Assembly (NCBI GenBank): GCA_023212645.1
Contig: JALBYC010000016.1
Span: forward strand, 186,001-250,000
DNA from: Farysia itapuensis
Taxonomy: Eukaryota > Basidiomycota > Ustilaginomycetes > Ustilaginales > Ustilaginaceae
Length of the DNA: 64,000 nt
Direction: 5' to 3'
The stretch's first letter is position 1. Each line of letters begins with the position of its first letter. Shown here in pieces: positions 29,501 through 39,021 of the stretch. Both the position numbers and the translations under genes were made by a program. The notes beneath the pieces were generated by a model that was given only the letters and a program-made list of their open reading frames with translations, did no database searches and was not told the origin of the DNA.

Positions 29501-30495
29501 GGACAGATGCTGTGCGAGATTTGCGAGTGGACGCAAATCTGAGTATGAGGGGCAGAGAGGTGTAGTTAAGCGTTCATAGATGCAAGACCAAGACGGGACC
29601 AATAGCAGAAACGGTTGCCTTTGGGCAGTGCGTGACCTGACAGAGTGTGAGTCTGGTGGCAGAGATGGAAAGGGAGTGAGCCGGTGGACGGGAGAATAAA
29701 GGAGGAGGAGCAAGGGCTGGATTGGCCACACATCCGCTCAGTCGTCGTCGTGATAATCGCAAGTGCAATCCCCCCATCTCGCCCTGCCGTTCGGTGGTCA
29801 TTTACAATCAGTACAAATCAGCAAATTACAATTTTTCGCCCCCTTCAAGCTTCGCGCCAAAGTTGATTTTTTCCTCTTTTCTCCTTTTTAGCCGGTCGAT
29901 GTGGCCCAACGCCAATCGAGGCAGCCAGCGATCCCGCGCCCGTGCATCTTGAATCTCAAGCTCCAGAATCTCATGCGCCTCAATGACGCTCAGACCGTAA
30001 TGCGAAAAGGGCAAAAGACACTCTGACGCTGCCAGATATGCACAGAGATAAGGTGGTATCGCGCCTCCCTTTGGCTCGACATTATGCAAGCTCGGCTTTT
30101 GACAACGACCAGCGTGCCTGGTTTATTTATGACAGAACCTGACGCTTCTGTCATTGCTGCCTGCCCTGCCTTCTGAGAAATGCTATTCATCCCATCGCGG
30201 AAGTGCGCGAGTGTCTCTCTATGCCCAGTCTTGTGAGACCCCAGTCATGAGACCGTAGCCAAGACTCAGACAATCACGAATTCCTGTCACGGGGTTAAAC
30301 TAGTCTAGGGGACGATCTGACATGTTTTCGGGCCAAGCGAGATCGGACATGCGGCCCACCGGTCGTTTGTCGGTGTCAATTGTCAATTCGCTCAAGTGGA
30401 CCCTATTTGGCGCTTTGGCGCGCTCTGCAGCAGAAGTTTCCACGCTGCGAATCGCAATTGTGATTGTTCCTAGGCAAGATTTGGCCGATAGATCT
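29501..30495. other. Intergenic, about 1 kb: Reg1-like promoter and 3' flank of next gene
   Basis: Contains the Reg1-like promoter and 5' leader. Open frames here (for example 29826-30089, minus) lack an ATG or any conserved feature. I report no gene. Confidence 0.5.
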
Positions 30496-31254
30496 TCAGT
30501 GCAGCGCGTCATCTCGCGATTTTCTCAATCGGGCTCGAAGACGTTCGATGGCCATGTCTCGCTCAGCCACCTGACCCTTGATCAGGTCTAGCTCCAGCTC
30601 GTACCTGTGACGCAGTCTGGGCACCAGCCTCTCGAGCGTAACCAATGTGTTCGCGAACGATGTCGAGCTGGACAAATTGCCTAAAGGGCCGTGATCTCGA
30701 GCTAGCAAGCTGAGGAAAGGCGACCCGTCAGAGCTTGTCAGAGGACTAGTCAGAGCTGTGCTATGTCTCGAGTCGTGCAAGTTCGCGCTGCCGTCTTCGT
30801 CCGTCCAATCACACGGGACAGGTCGTTTTTGGCAGCCGTGCTTACTGACATTGCTTGCCGAGGTGGCATCTGCGTCAGAAGTAGGGAGAGTCTGGACACA
30901 CTGTGTCCTTTGCTTACAGCTTGACTTCATCTCTTCTCCGCTCGTCTGGTGTCTTTCCTCTTCTATATCTCTTCGTCTTCAGCTTTGCGAACAGTATCAG
31001 CACAGATACGCGTAGGTTCACTTACCCAGAGGCTCAAAGTGAACGTGATCGTCTTGCTCGTACTGATCATCTGTAGCTTCGCCCTCGAGCTTCGCATACG
31101 GGCTTGGTGCAGTCTGTGTTGCTGTTTGAGACATGAGCAGCTTTCGAGGCCTATTTGCCCTGCGAATGAACTCGCTTGAGGGTGTCAGCTGCGGCGCCGG
31201 AGAGGCATAGCCGTCGATAGGGGATGATTGCAACTGTTCTGAGCTGACTTCCAT
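30496..31254 (-). CDS. Hypothetical two-exon protein with C-terminal coiled coil
   Basis: I join exon 1 (31254-31026, ATG start) to exon 2 (30962-30496) through a 63-nt GTAAGT...ATAG intron with a plausible CTGAT branch site, giving 231 residues. Other nearby AG acceptors break the frame. The N-terminal part is Ser/Pro/Gln-rich with a basic block (RRANRPRKLL). The middle has several Cys and acidic residues. The last ~60 residues form a charged helix (LRHRYELELDLIKGQVAERD) likely to be a coiled coil. I do not recognise a family. The gene model depends on a hand-placed weak acceptor (ATAG). Confidence 0.5.
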
Positions 31255-31573
31255 GCTCGATATGTCGGACAAGTCTGGGCGGCATTGACCCAGCCTTGGA
31301 TGCTATATACTGTTCTCATGGGTGGCAAATCATGATCGTGATTGCTTCAACTTGCTATCAAGAGTCTTGGCGTGGGAACGACACATAGCTTAGCGGATTC
31401 CTTCCGATGGGCGGTGTCAGTCGGCGCTTTTGGACAGTGAAACCTTAAAATGAAAAGTGTTAAGCCGGTCGCGTGAGCGTCTGACTGAAGAAATTTCAAG
31501 TGAGAACATCATGGTGACCCCTTCCACAGTCAACCATTCCATTGCGCAACTCCTCTAGACACGCGTCTGCATC
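31255..31573. promoter_or_regulatory. Divergent promoter: hypothetical gene (-) and CID gene (+)
   Basis: About 319 nt between divergent start codons. It must supply both promoters. TATATACT at about 31303-31310 could act as a TATA element. Nothing else is distinct. Confidence 0.5.
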
Positions 31574-33142
31574 ATGGCAGAAGTCGATGCCTTTGGCAAG
31601 GTCTTGTACGAGACCATCTCTGCCAACAAGCTTTCGGCGTCGCGTGTCGATCGAGTCAAGAGCTACGCCGTCCGATGCTTTCATGTAGGTTTCTCAAGTG
31701 TTCCTCATTACCATAGAGCGGTGCTGACGGCTCTATTTGCCCTTCTACATCTTCAGGAAAGCTCACTGCTTGTCAAAATGATCATCAAATGCCACAAAAA
31801 GGCGTCCAAAAGCACCAAAGTGTCGTCACTCTATCTCTTTGATGCCGTGGCTAGGCATGCCAGCGATGCAGTGCGCAAGCACGGTAAAGGCTTGGATGCC
31901 AGCGGTGCTCGTGCTCCGAAAAAGGACAGCTCTGTGCAGCCTGGAACAGCAGAAGCTTTGGTCGCGGGGGCCAAAGTGTTCCTTTCCACCGCTCAGCTTG
32001 CCGCGCAAGAACTATGTACAGATACCATGGCTGTGGTGTCTCTCGAACAAAAGGTGAGTGTGTTCCCAAGGCCCAGACGCGGCAAAAGGCAGTATGACAA
32101 TACTTGGGCCATAATGCAGCGCAACATGGCACTATCTATAACCAGATCCTGTACACTTGCGCTGTGTCTGTTTGAATAGCACTGAGTACTCATTCTCGTC
32201 TCTCTTGTATGAAACTTATAGGAGAAGGTCAAAAAGGTGGTCGACATCTGGGGCAAAGCCAACACATTCGATGCTAGCTTTCTTTCGAAGCTGCAAGCAA
32301 CTCTAGCAGAATCAATGACAGCTTCATCATCTCCGCCAGTACATACGAGCGCAGTGAGCACAGAGAGAAGCACCACGCCCGTGGGCAAGCCCCGACCTGC
32401 AGAAGACGGACCGTCATCAAAACCTGTCGAGGCATCAACGGACGCAAACTCTATTCTGCAAACGCTCTCGGGCGTATTGCAAGGTCTCCGAAGCAACACC
32501 GCAGGACCATCACCCGTGTCGACGCAGCCAACGCAGCCACAATTCGATCTTTCTCAGCTCAGCGCTTTGCAGCAATTGGCGGCTGCATCAACCATCTCGT
32601 CTGCTCCTTCCACGTTCGCAACTACTTCCGGTGCATCGCAAGGTCATCTTCCATCTTCACGGCCGCCTCCCTCAATAACAACTACCACAAATCCCAATAA
32701 TCACCCATCCCAAAGTCCAGCGGCTTCGTGTGATCCGCCACGGCCACAAAACTCAATTCGTAGCCCGATTCCCTCACATCCGCCAGAAGCAAAGCGGTCG
32801 CGCTTCTCGGTCGACCAAGGAACGAACGGTCTAGCGTCAGGGCTTGGCAAAGATGATTCCCTGCTGTCACCCACGGGAGCCGGGAAAACACTTGCCGACT
32901 TTGACATGTCGACCTTCGACCCCACACAACCTATCTCGTGGCAAAATTTGGCGGGGATGTGGAAGAACACATATGGCTATGTGCCCTCGAATCAAGAGCT
33001 CATGATGTGCATGATGATGGGCTCTTTCCCGCCAGTCCCCAGTCTTTCCGCCGCAGCATCCGACGGGTTTAAGCACATTTCCAACGACAATCAGTGGAAC
33101 AATCACGATCAGCAGCAGCATTTCGGTCGCAACGGCAGCTGA
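31574..33142 (+). CDS. CID (RNA polymerase II CTD-interacting) domain protein
   Basis: Three exons, 31574-31684, 31757-32053 and 32222-33142, encode 442 residues; introns are 72 nt (GTAGGT...TTCAG) and 168 nt (GTGAGT...TATAG). The N-terminal CID (about 1-150) shows the conserved pattern: VKSYAVRCFH joins ESSLLVKMIIKCHKKASKS, then KVSSLYLFDAVARHA, and VKKVVDIWGKANTF. CID proteins bind phosphorylated Pol II tails and act in termination and 3'-end processing (Nrd1/Seb1, SCAF, RPRD). The remainder is Ser/Pro/Gln-rich and disordered, with a conserved-looking end segment (SWQNLAGMWKNTYGYVPSNQ). No RRM is visible, so it is not a simple Nrd1/Seb1 orthologue. Confidence 0.85.
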
Positions 33143-33216
33143 CGCACAGGCACATATACCTTTTGAAAGCATCTATTATTACTGCGATCATACTTACGAA
33201 CCTTTGCATTGCTAAG

Positions 33217-35226
33217 TCAAGACCAGCATTCTTCTTGCCAACGCTTCTGACGCTCGAGCATATCGACGAAACGCTTCGCCTGGTCAGCGTCCATGTTGGC
33301 CTGCTGCATGGCTATGCTTTCGAAAGCTGCACGCACCTGTTCTGGCATTTTCCCCGACGAGCCAGCTACGATGATGTGAGCATTTTGCTCGAAAACAGCA
33401 TGCCAGAGCACCGAGGCCCGTTCCAGAATCAGATCCTGAACGTAGACCTTGGCAGCACCATCCCGGCTGAAAGCCGTATGCAGGTGGAAGAAATTCGGGT
33501 ATTGCTGAGCGAGGATCTCCCAATCGGGGCCGAACAAGTAGTCTTTGTCTCGATTTCGAAAGCCCAGGAACAAGTGAATGGTCGGAGACGCCGCTCTCGT
33601 CGATGAAGCAAGCCGATCGAGAACGAGAGAGCGGACCGGTGCACAGCCCGTACCGGGCCCAATGAGAATTAAGGGCACATGCGGCGGTGGCAGCGTCAGA
33701 TACCCCTTCTTGAGCCGAACAGGCACTTGCGAATCCACGACGAGCGTCGACAGCCAGCGAGTACACAACCCGGTGCGTGGTTTGCGCAACCGCGTCTTGT
33801 ACTTGACAATCGCCACGGCCAGCTGCAATTTGTCCGCCCCACCATTGTCGACCGCTGCACAATTTGTCACGGCATCTCCCGGCGAGCTAGCAATGCTAAA
33901 CTCGCGTGGTTTGATCCAAGGCATCACATCTGCAATGTACTCTAGCGGGATCTGAACGCTCTTGAACTCCTCCAGTACCTCTTTGATTGTGCGTCTTGGC
34001 CGCTGAGCGTATTCAAACATTTCGTCGATTCCTTCCTGCGGATTGACATCGCCTTTGGCGAGCGCTTCGTCAGGGTAGATTCCGCAGTATTCATCCAGCT
34101 TTTCGCGCTCGAGCGAGCCAGGTTCGCCTGCAAACAGTCGGATCTGGTCAAAGAAGCTTTGGCGCGGGACGGAGGTAAAGTCCAGGTGGTAGGTGAACAG
34201 ATCCGTGAGCGAGATGCTGTGAGGGAATGCGGGGACTGTCGACGGTACGACGTCACCAGCGACTGTGACATGCGTGGCACCGGAGAAACCTAGTCTGTTG
34301 AGGATTTCGGAGACGGAAGCAGGGTCGTTCTGAGGGTGTAAGCACAGCACGTCGCCTGGCTCGTAGCTTGCCGCTGCGAGCGGAGTGCTTTGTGCTCCGT
34401 TAGTGGGTGGGTTCCCACGTGCAAATTCGAGCAGACGAACGTCCTGAAAGTGTTGGTCGTCTGTCATGCGCTCATTTTTGAGCAGTCTGGACACTGTCCA
34501 TCCTTGTGACTCGAGATGACGTGTGAAGAGACGCTCCCCGTTCTCGCCTCGCCCGCTGTTCTCGACAGTACGAATCTCAGTCGTGGGCGGGAGTAAGTCG
34601 TCCCTGCCTACTTCTTTGATGCCGGGTTCTAACGGAAGGATTGTCGCGAGGCGAGACCAGAGCTGGTCGAGCCAGGGTTGAAGAGAGGCCTCGAGACCGA
34701 GGTAGTGAGATTCATCCGCTTCGCCGTGTTCTAGCATCTGATGTGCACCCAACGCTTTTAGACGGCGGGAGAGCAGCCGCACAGGCCAGCAGAAGCGGGG
34801 GTACGAGCTGTCTCCCAGCCCGAACGCCGCAAACGTCACGTCGGCAAGGATATCCGCCGGGAGGGACTTGCGCAGTAACAGCTGCCAGAACTGCGCCGCC
34901 ACAGGCGGGAACTCGCCCTGACCGGCCGTTGAGACGATAAACAGCACCAGCGACTCGTCCATCAGATCAGCCACGTCGTAGGTTGCAACGTCGCACACGC
35001 TCACGCAAAAGTGCTTGCGTCGAGCCTGCCGTGCTACGCGCAACGCCACATCCTCCGACGTACCCGTTGCCGTCATGTACAGAATGGTAATCCGCCGCTC
35101 TCCCCCCGACGGAGCTGACTGGACAAGACCTCCACCATTCTCTACACTCCCGTGCCCATTGATGGCGGTCCTACTGCTGAGCAGACCTGGTGGCGGTCGG
35201 GAGGAAGTAGATGCTTCATCCGACAT
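33217..35226 (-). CDS. TAH18: NADPH-dependent diflavin oxidoreductase Tah18 (Ndor1)
   Basis: Single exon, 669 residues. Tah18 passes electrons from NADPH through FAD and FMN to Dre2 in cytosolic iron-sulfur protein assembly. The flavodoxin domain (about 45-200) has ILYMTATGTSEDVA, IVSTAGQGEFP and FGLGDSSYP. The FAD-binding region includes KPREFSIASSP. The NADPH site includes IGPGTGCAPVRS, FLGFRNRDKDYLF, and VYVQDLILE near the C-terminus. The product ends EECWS, a typical C-terminal aromatic. The ATG at 35226 (MSDEASTSS) precedes the flavodoxin domain by ~45 residues; the longer in-frame extension to 35532 lacks family features. It is convergent with the CID gene. Confidence 0.95.
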   Translation of the reverse strand: MSDEASTSSRPPPGLLSSRTAINGHGSVENGGGLVQSAPSGGERRITILYMTATGTSEDVALRVARQARRKHFCVSVCDVATYDVADLMDESLVLFIVSTAGQGEFPPVAAQFWQLLLRKSLPADILADVTFAAFGLGDSSYPRFCWPVRLLSRRLKALGAHQMLEHGEADESHYLGLEASLQPWLDQLWSRLATILPLEPGIKEVGRDDLLPPTTEIRTVENSGRGENGERLFTRHLESQGWTVSRLLKNERMTDDQHFQDVRLLEFARGNPPTNGAQSTPLAAASYEPGDVLCLHPQNDPASVSEILNRLGFSGATHVTVAGDVVPSTVPAFPHSISLTDLFTYHLDFTSVPRQSFFDQIRLFAGEPGSLEREKLDEYCGIYPDEALAKGDVNPQEGIDEMFEYAQRPRRTIKEVLEEFKSVQIPLEYIADVMPWIKPREFSIASSPGDAVTNCAAVDNGGADKLQLAVAIVKYKTRLRKPRTGLCTRWLSTLVVDSQVPVRLKKGYLTLPPPHVPLILIGPGTGCAPVRSLVLDRLASSTRAASPTIHLFLGFRNRDKDYLFGPDWEILAQQYPNFFHLHTAFSRDGAAKVYVQDLILERASVLWHAVFEQNAHIIVAGSSGKMPEQVRAAFESIAMQQANMDADQAKRFVDMLERQKRWQEECWS

Positions 35227-35422
35227 GGTATGACGGATAACCACCCTCTCACTCTGCCAAACACGCCAGAATGAAAAAATCGTGAATATCAACCGCTCTC
35301 GGTTATTTGCACGGCCAAAATCAATGGCTTGGCCACGCGCGCGAGACCTCAGTACAACTTTCGAGAGAAACCGCGCATCAACTTGCTCTTGTATTGCGGT
35401 GTGTAGATGAGCGGATGCGGGT

Positions 35423-38227
35423 CTAGGATGGTGAGCTATTAACGGGAGGGTAGAGCCGGGTGTTGGCAATCCCGGTGGCAGCGGCTTCCGCAACTGGCGT
35501 GGCAGTGAGGTTGCTCGGTTTGTCAAATTCACCGTCCGCGCTGAGCTTTCCAGGGCCGGACGACGTTAGAGTTGCAGACTGTGACTTGCTCGAATGCAGT
35601 CCAGCGTGATGGGCATCGCGACTGTTGGCGTTGCCGTTAGCAGCGGCCGGCATGGAGGGCGGCTTAAAGTCTCGGCCGTCGGTGCCTGGTGGCTCTGCGA
35701 AGGACGACGGTGGTCGAGGTAGATTCGGACTAACACCGTCTGGCGGAGGTCCACCGCTGCTGCCGCCATGGTAAGGGCGAGAGCCCTGCTTGGGCCGGCT
35801 AGGTGTCTTGTTCGAGTCAGGCCCTCTCGGTCTGCTCGAAGTAGCGCCGCTTGCATCTTCGGGGGCGATGCGGTCCTGCCGGCTACCGGGAACGCTGCCG
35901 CGTGGTGGCGGCGGCTGCGGAGGAGACGAGGGCAACCCAGGTAGGGCGCGCGATCCTTCACCTTCCATTGGGGGAGGACCCTCACCGCCATACGGATAGC
36001 CGTACATATCGGGAGGAAACGGCGAGCCGCGGTAATGCGGGTCGTTGGGATCAAATCCCATGCGCGCAGCTTGTTCGCGGTGATGCATACGAGCGGCAAG
36101 CTCCATCTCAGCAGCCGCATAAGGATCGTAGCCCATCATGCCCATCTCCATGCCGGGCGGGGGCGGGACACCAGGTGGCAATGGATGCCCCCCATGTCGA
36201 ATGGGAGTATGTGACGATCCAGGTGTACCTGGGCCCACCATGGCCCCACGACCTGGCGGTGGAGGTGGTGGTCCTCTGCCGCCATCGGAAAAGCCAAAGG
36301 GAATCCCACTCATGTGCGCATGTGCCGCTGCAGCGGCGGCCGCATCCGGGCCATACATGGCGTAAAACTCGGGCCCTGGGAACTCCAGACCCATCTGCTG
36401 GGCGTAGAATGGATCATACATGCCAGGCGGCACTCCAGGCGGTCGGATACCCATCTGGTCAATGTCCATCATGACATCAGACTCTGTCAGCCCTTTGAGA
36501 TCCGGGTAGGCGACAAACTCGTTGGCGGCCTCGTTCTCGAGTTGTGCCTCGGCGCGACGCTTAGCGGCCGCTCTGCGTTTGCGCGAGGGACCCTCATGGT
36601 AAGGATTTGCGTGGTCGAGGGGAACGTAGATTCGATCCAGGTTGCGGACCAGCTCGGTCTCAAACACCTGATGTCGACGCACAGGTCGAGGAATGTCGAG
36701 TGTGCGCTTCTCTCGATCCAAGCGCCGACGTTTGCGACTGAGGTCGTCCATCATGTCACGACGCAAGCCTGCACAGCTTGATCGCCAGATACTCCAGGCC
36801 GAAAACTCTTCCGCTTTGGCCACGCGCTCGTACTGGTGCTGCTGCTCTTCAAAGTAAAGCTCGACAAGCTGAGTACGTCTCTGCCGACGCACATCGATTG
36901 CTTTGGTGAGATGCAAAAGTTCCGGATGTGTTCCGTCGAAGATCATGTCGCCTTCGCGTGAGATTTCCTCGAGTCGCTCGACATAGAGCCTATCGCGCAG
37001 CATGGCGAAACCGATCTCGATCTTCGTCAGTTCTTCCATGGCTTCTTGGCGTCGGATAGCCGCCTCGTCGGTCGTCGTGTCCTCTTCGTTCTCCAAAGTG
37101 TCGGGCGCAGGTGTTCCGGCGGCTGTGTCCAGGGGTTCTTGTTCCTCTTCCTGCGCCGTTGGTTTGGCTTCCAAATCGTCGTCCTCTTCCGCATCAGCGT
37201 CAGCGTCGACGTCCGCATCCGCATCCGCATCGGCATCGGCATCGCCATCTGCAGCTGATTTGACTCCATCCTCATCTTCGTCCACGGGAGAGGCTGCTCG
37301 GGAGGTGGCATGAGATCCGGGAAGACTGTCGACAAGCTGTTCCGGCTCGAGGAGACTGGTGGCACCGCCCGTGGCGGCAGCCCGCTTCTTCATCGAGGCA
37401 ATGAGATCCAGATCTGCTGTGCGAGGCTCACCATCGGCGCCATCGTCATCGTCAGGATCGGGAGTAACGTCAGAGCTGAAGCCGTCATCGGTCTGCTGGA
37501 TGAGAGTCTGTAGACGACCACGCTTCTTGTCACTGTGGCGGTGACGTCGAGTATCGTCAGCCTCGGAGTCAAAGTCTTCCTCTTCGTCATCGTCGTCTTC
37601 GTCGTCTTCGTCCTCGTCTTCCTCCTCGTCGTCGTCAGCTCCAGCAGCAGCAAGAGCTGCGAGACCTTGAAGTCCGTCGGTTGCGTTGGCTTTGGAGCTG
37701 CTGGCGTTGTCTGCTCCACCGGTGAGAGCAGCTAGTGCTTCGGCAGCTTCGTCTTTGGCGCCGTCGTCGTCCTCCTCCTCCTCGTCATCTTCGTCCTCTT
37801 CTTGCTCTTCGTCTTCTGAGCCGCCCAAGTCATCGTCAGAGAGCGACGAAGCGTCATCAGCATTGTCAGCTGGGTTGTTTTGCTCGTCTTCGTCGTCAGT
37901 GAGATCACTTTCGTCACTGAACTCGTCTCCGGTGAAGCCACCGGTTTTTTGTGGGGAGCTCGTGGCCGAATGGGATGGCGGTGCTGTTCCTTGTGAATCT
38001 GCTGGCTCGTCTTCCATGTCGTCACCGCCGCGAGTATGAGCGTGAGCAGCTGATGGGGGTAGTTGTGATGGATGCATGACGATATCCGATTCGGCGTCCG
38101 CGTCCGCGTCAGCGTCTGCGTCGTCAAAGGGAAGGTGCTCTGTCTCTGCGTCGGATGGTGGGTCGTGATCGATGACGGGTTTGCGGGCAGTAGCGTGATC
38201 CGAAGACAAGCCCGCAGTGGGGGGCAT
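35423..38227 (-). CDS. Sds3/Dep1/BRMS1-domain subunit of the Rpd3L histone deacetylase complex
   Basis: Single exon, 934 residues from ATG 38227 (open upstream only to a TTG at 38371). The first ~390 residues are strongly acidic, with runs of Asp/Glu and Asp-Ala repeats. The Sds3-like domain (about 395-560) contains IEIGFAMLRDRLYVERLEEI, EGDMIFDGTHPELLHLTKA and IDVRRQRR. Basic blocks follow (RKRRRLDREKR and PSRKRRAAAKRRAEAQLE). The C-terminal third is Pro/Gly/Tyr-rich and disordered. The acidic N-terminus plus this domain is most like Dep1; Sds3 itself is usually shorter. Such subunits scaffold Rpd3 with Sin3 for repression. Confidence 0.82.
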   Translation of the reverse strand: MPPTAGLSSDHATARKPVIDHDPPSDAETEHLPFDDADADADADAESDIVMHPSQLPPSAAHAHTRGGDDMEDEPADSQGTAPPSHSATSSPQKTGGFTGDEFSDESDLTDDEDEQNNPADNADDASSLSDDDLGGSEDEEQEEDEDDEEEEDDDGAKDEAAEALAALTGGADNASSSKANATDGLQGLAALAAAGADDDEEEDEDEDDEDDDDEEEDFDSEADDTRRHRHSDKKRGRLQTLIQQTDDGFSSDVTPDPDDDDGADGEPRTADLDLIASMKKRAAATGGATSLLEPEQLVDSLPGSHATSRAASPVDEDEDGVKSAADGDADADADADADVDADADAEEDDDLEAKPTAQEEEQEPLDTAAGTPAPDTLENEEDTTTDEAAIRRQEAMEELTKIEIGFAMLRDRLYVERLEEISREGDMIFDGTHPELLHLTKAIDVRRQRRTQLVELYFEEQQHQYERVAKAEEFSAWSIWRSSCAGLRRDMMDDLSRKRRRLDREKRTLDIPRPVRRHQVFETELVRNLDRIYVPLDHANPYHEGPSRKRRAAAKRRAEAQLENEAANEFVAYPDLKGLTESDVMMDIDQMGIRPPGVPPGMYDPFYAQQMGLEFPGPEFYAMYGPDAAAAAAAHAHMSGIPFGFSDGGRGPPPPPPGRGAMVGPGTPGSSHTPIRHGGHPLPPGVPPPPGMEMGMMGYDPYAAAEMELAARMHHREQAARMGFDPNDPHYRGSPFPPDMYGYPYGGEGPPPMEGEGSRALPGLPSSPPQPPPPRGSVPGSRQDRIAPEDASGATSSRPRGPDSNKTPSRPKQGSRPYHGGSSGGPPPDGVSPNLPRPPSSFAEPPGTDGRDFKPPSMPAAANGNANSRDAHHAGLHSSKSQSATLTSSGPGKLSADGEFDKPSNLTATPVAEAAATGIANTRLYPPVNSSPS
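37190..37260. repeat. Hexanucleotide (GCATCN) coding microsatellite in the Dep1-like gene
   Basis: About ten near-copies of GCATCN/GCGTCN, read on the coding strand as alternating Asp-Ala. A shorter Asp-Ala run occurs near 38088-38130, and GAC/GAG trinucleotide runs lie near 37565-37630 and 37755-37810. These runs can vary in length between strains. Confidence 0.75.
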
Positions 38228-38465
38228 GGTCAGGTGATAGCCAAGATGCGCAGCAAAATCGAGCTCAGTGCCAAGACTCGGAGTCGAAGCCGCAGCAGCA
38301 GAGCATGTTTGATGTGAGTGCGTGGGAAAGGGTGTGACAGCAAAGAGCGACGATCCCGGTTGAGCCGACAAACAGCAGCAGGAGCAGGCAAATCGGCACT
38401 CGAGTTGAGAAATTCCCTCGCCTCGCCCGATTTACGCACCAAACTGGGTGATTGCCAGTTGGCCT

Positions 38466-38497
38466 GAGCTCGTGAGCTCGTGAGCTAGTGAGCTTGA
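38466..38497. repeat. Four tandem 8-bp units GAGCTCGT/GAGCTAGT/GAGCTTGA
   Basis: Two exact GAGCTCGT units are followed by GAGCTAGT and GAGCTTGA in the intergenic region. Each unit contains the palindrome GAGCTC or a relic of it. It lies about 240 nt upstream of the Dep1-like ATG and 520 nt upstream of the acetyltransferase ATG. Confidence 0.8.
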
Positions 38498-38934
38498 CGC
38501 GTCAAAATGCGGTCTAACAAATCTAACTAAAATCCGAGATCCGAGATTCTCAGCGTCTCGAAGATCCGGCCCGGAACTTTGTCGATACGCGTTCTTCCGG
38601 AGCTTATCGGTCATCCAGGAACGGGAAAGGTGGGCCAACTTCGATTTGGATGCCGGTGCACCGCTTTTACCCCAGTCTGATGTCATTCGCCTGTTCGCCG
38701 TGTCAAACAGTAGCGCTGGAGCCCTTTGCGATGCCTGCTTGCTGCCTCCCGTTTCCGGAAGTAATTTACCAAGTTTTTATTATTTTTTGTTATTTCTCGC
38801 TGACACCAATCGGCGGTGTTTGAATTCTTGTGCGAGGACAAGGGGAGGTTTGACGTTCACCAACGCATTTGGTCCATCAGGTGGGTGTGTGTCTCATACA
38901 GGCAAGTCTCGTGGCAGGAACGCTTCTGCCGGAA

Positions 38935-38942
38935 TATATATA
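38935..38942 (+). promoter_or_regulatory. TATA box of the acetyltransferase-like gene
   Basis: TATATATA lies 80 nt upstream of the ATG at 39022 but only 14 nt upstream of the in-frame ATG at 38956. With a fungal start site at least ~30 nt downstream of a TATA box, 38956 would be untranscribed, which decides the start at 39022. Confidence 0.6.
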
Positions 38943-39021
38943 ATGCCGTGAGACAATGCCGCACCGTCTCTCCAGACCAATCTTCCTTTCTCCTCGCCAT
39001 CGTCGTCAGCGCTTCAGCAAC

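Larger units (their letters stand above)
38228..39021. promoter_or_regulatory. Divergent promoter: Dep1-like gene (-) and acetyltransferase-like gene (+)
   Basis: About 790 nt between divergent starts. It contains an 8-bp tandem repeat (38466-38497) and a TATATATA box (38935-38942), both listed separately. Confidence 0.6.

Noticed and set aside
29826..30089. 87-codon minus-strand open frame
   Set aside because: Begins with TTG, no ATG, no recognisable domain.
38956..39021. Upstream ATG at 38956 for the acetyltransferase
   Set aside because: It lies 14 nt after the TATA box, too close for a usual transcription start; 39022 fits both promoter and family N-terminus better.
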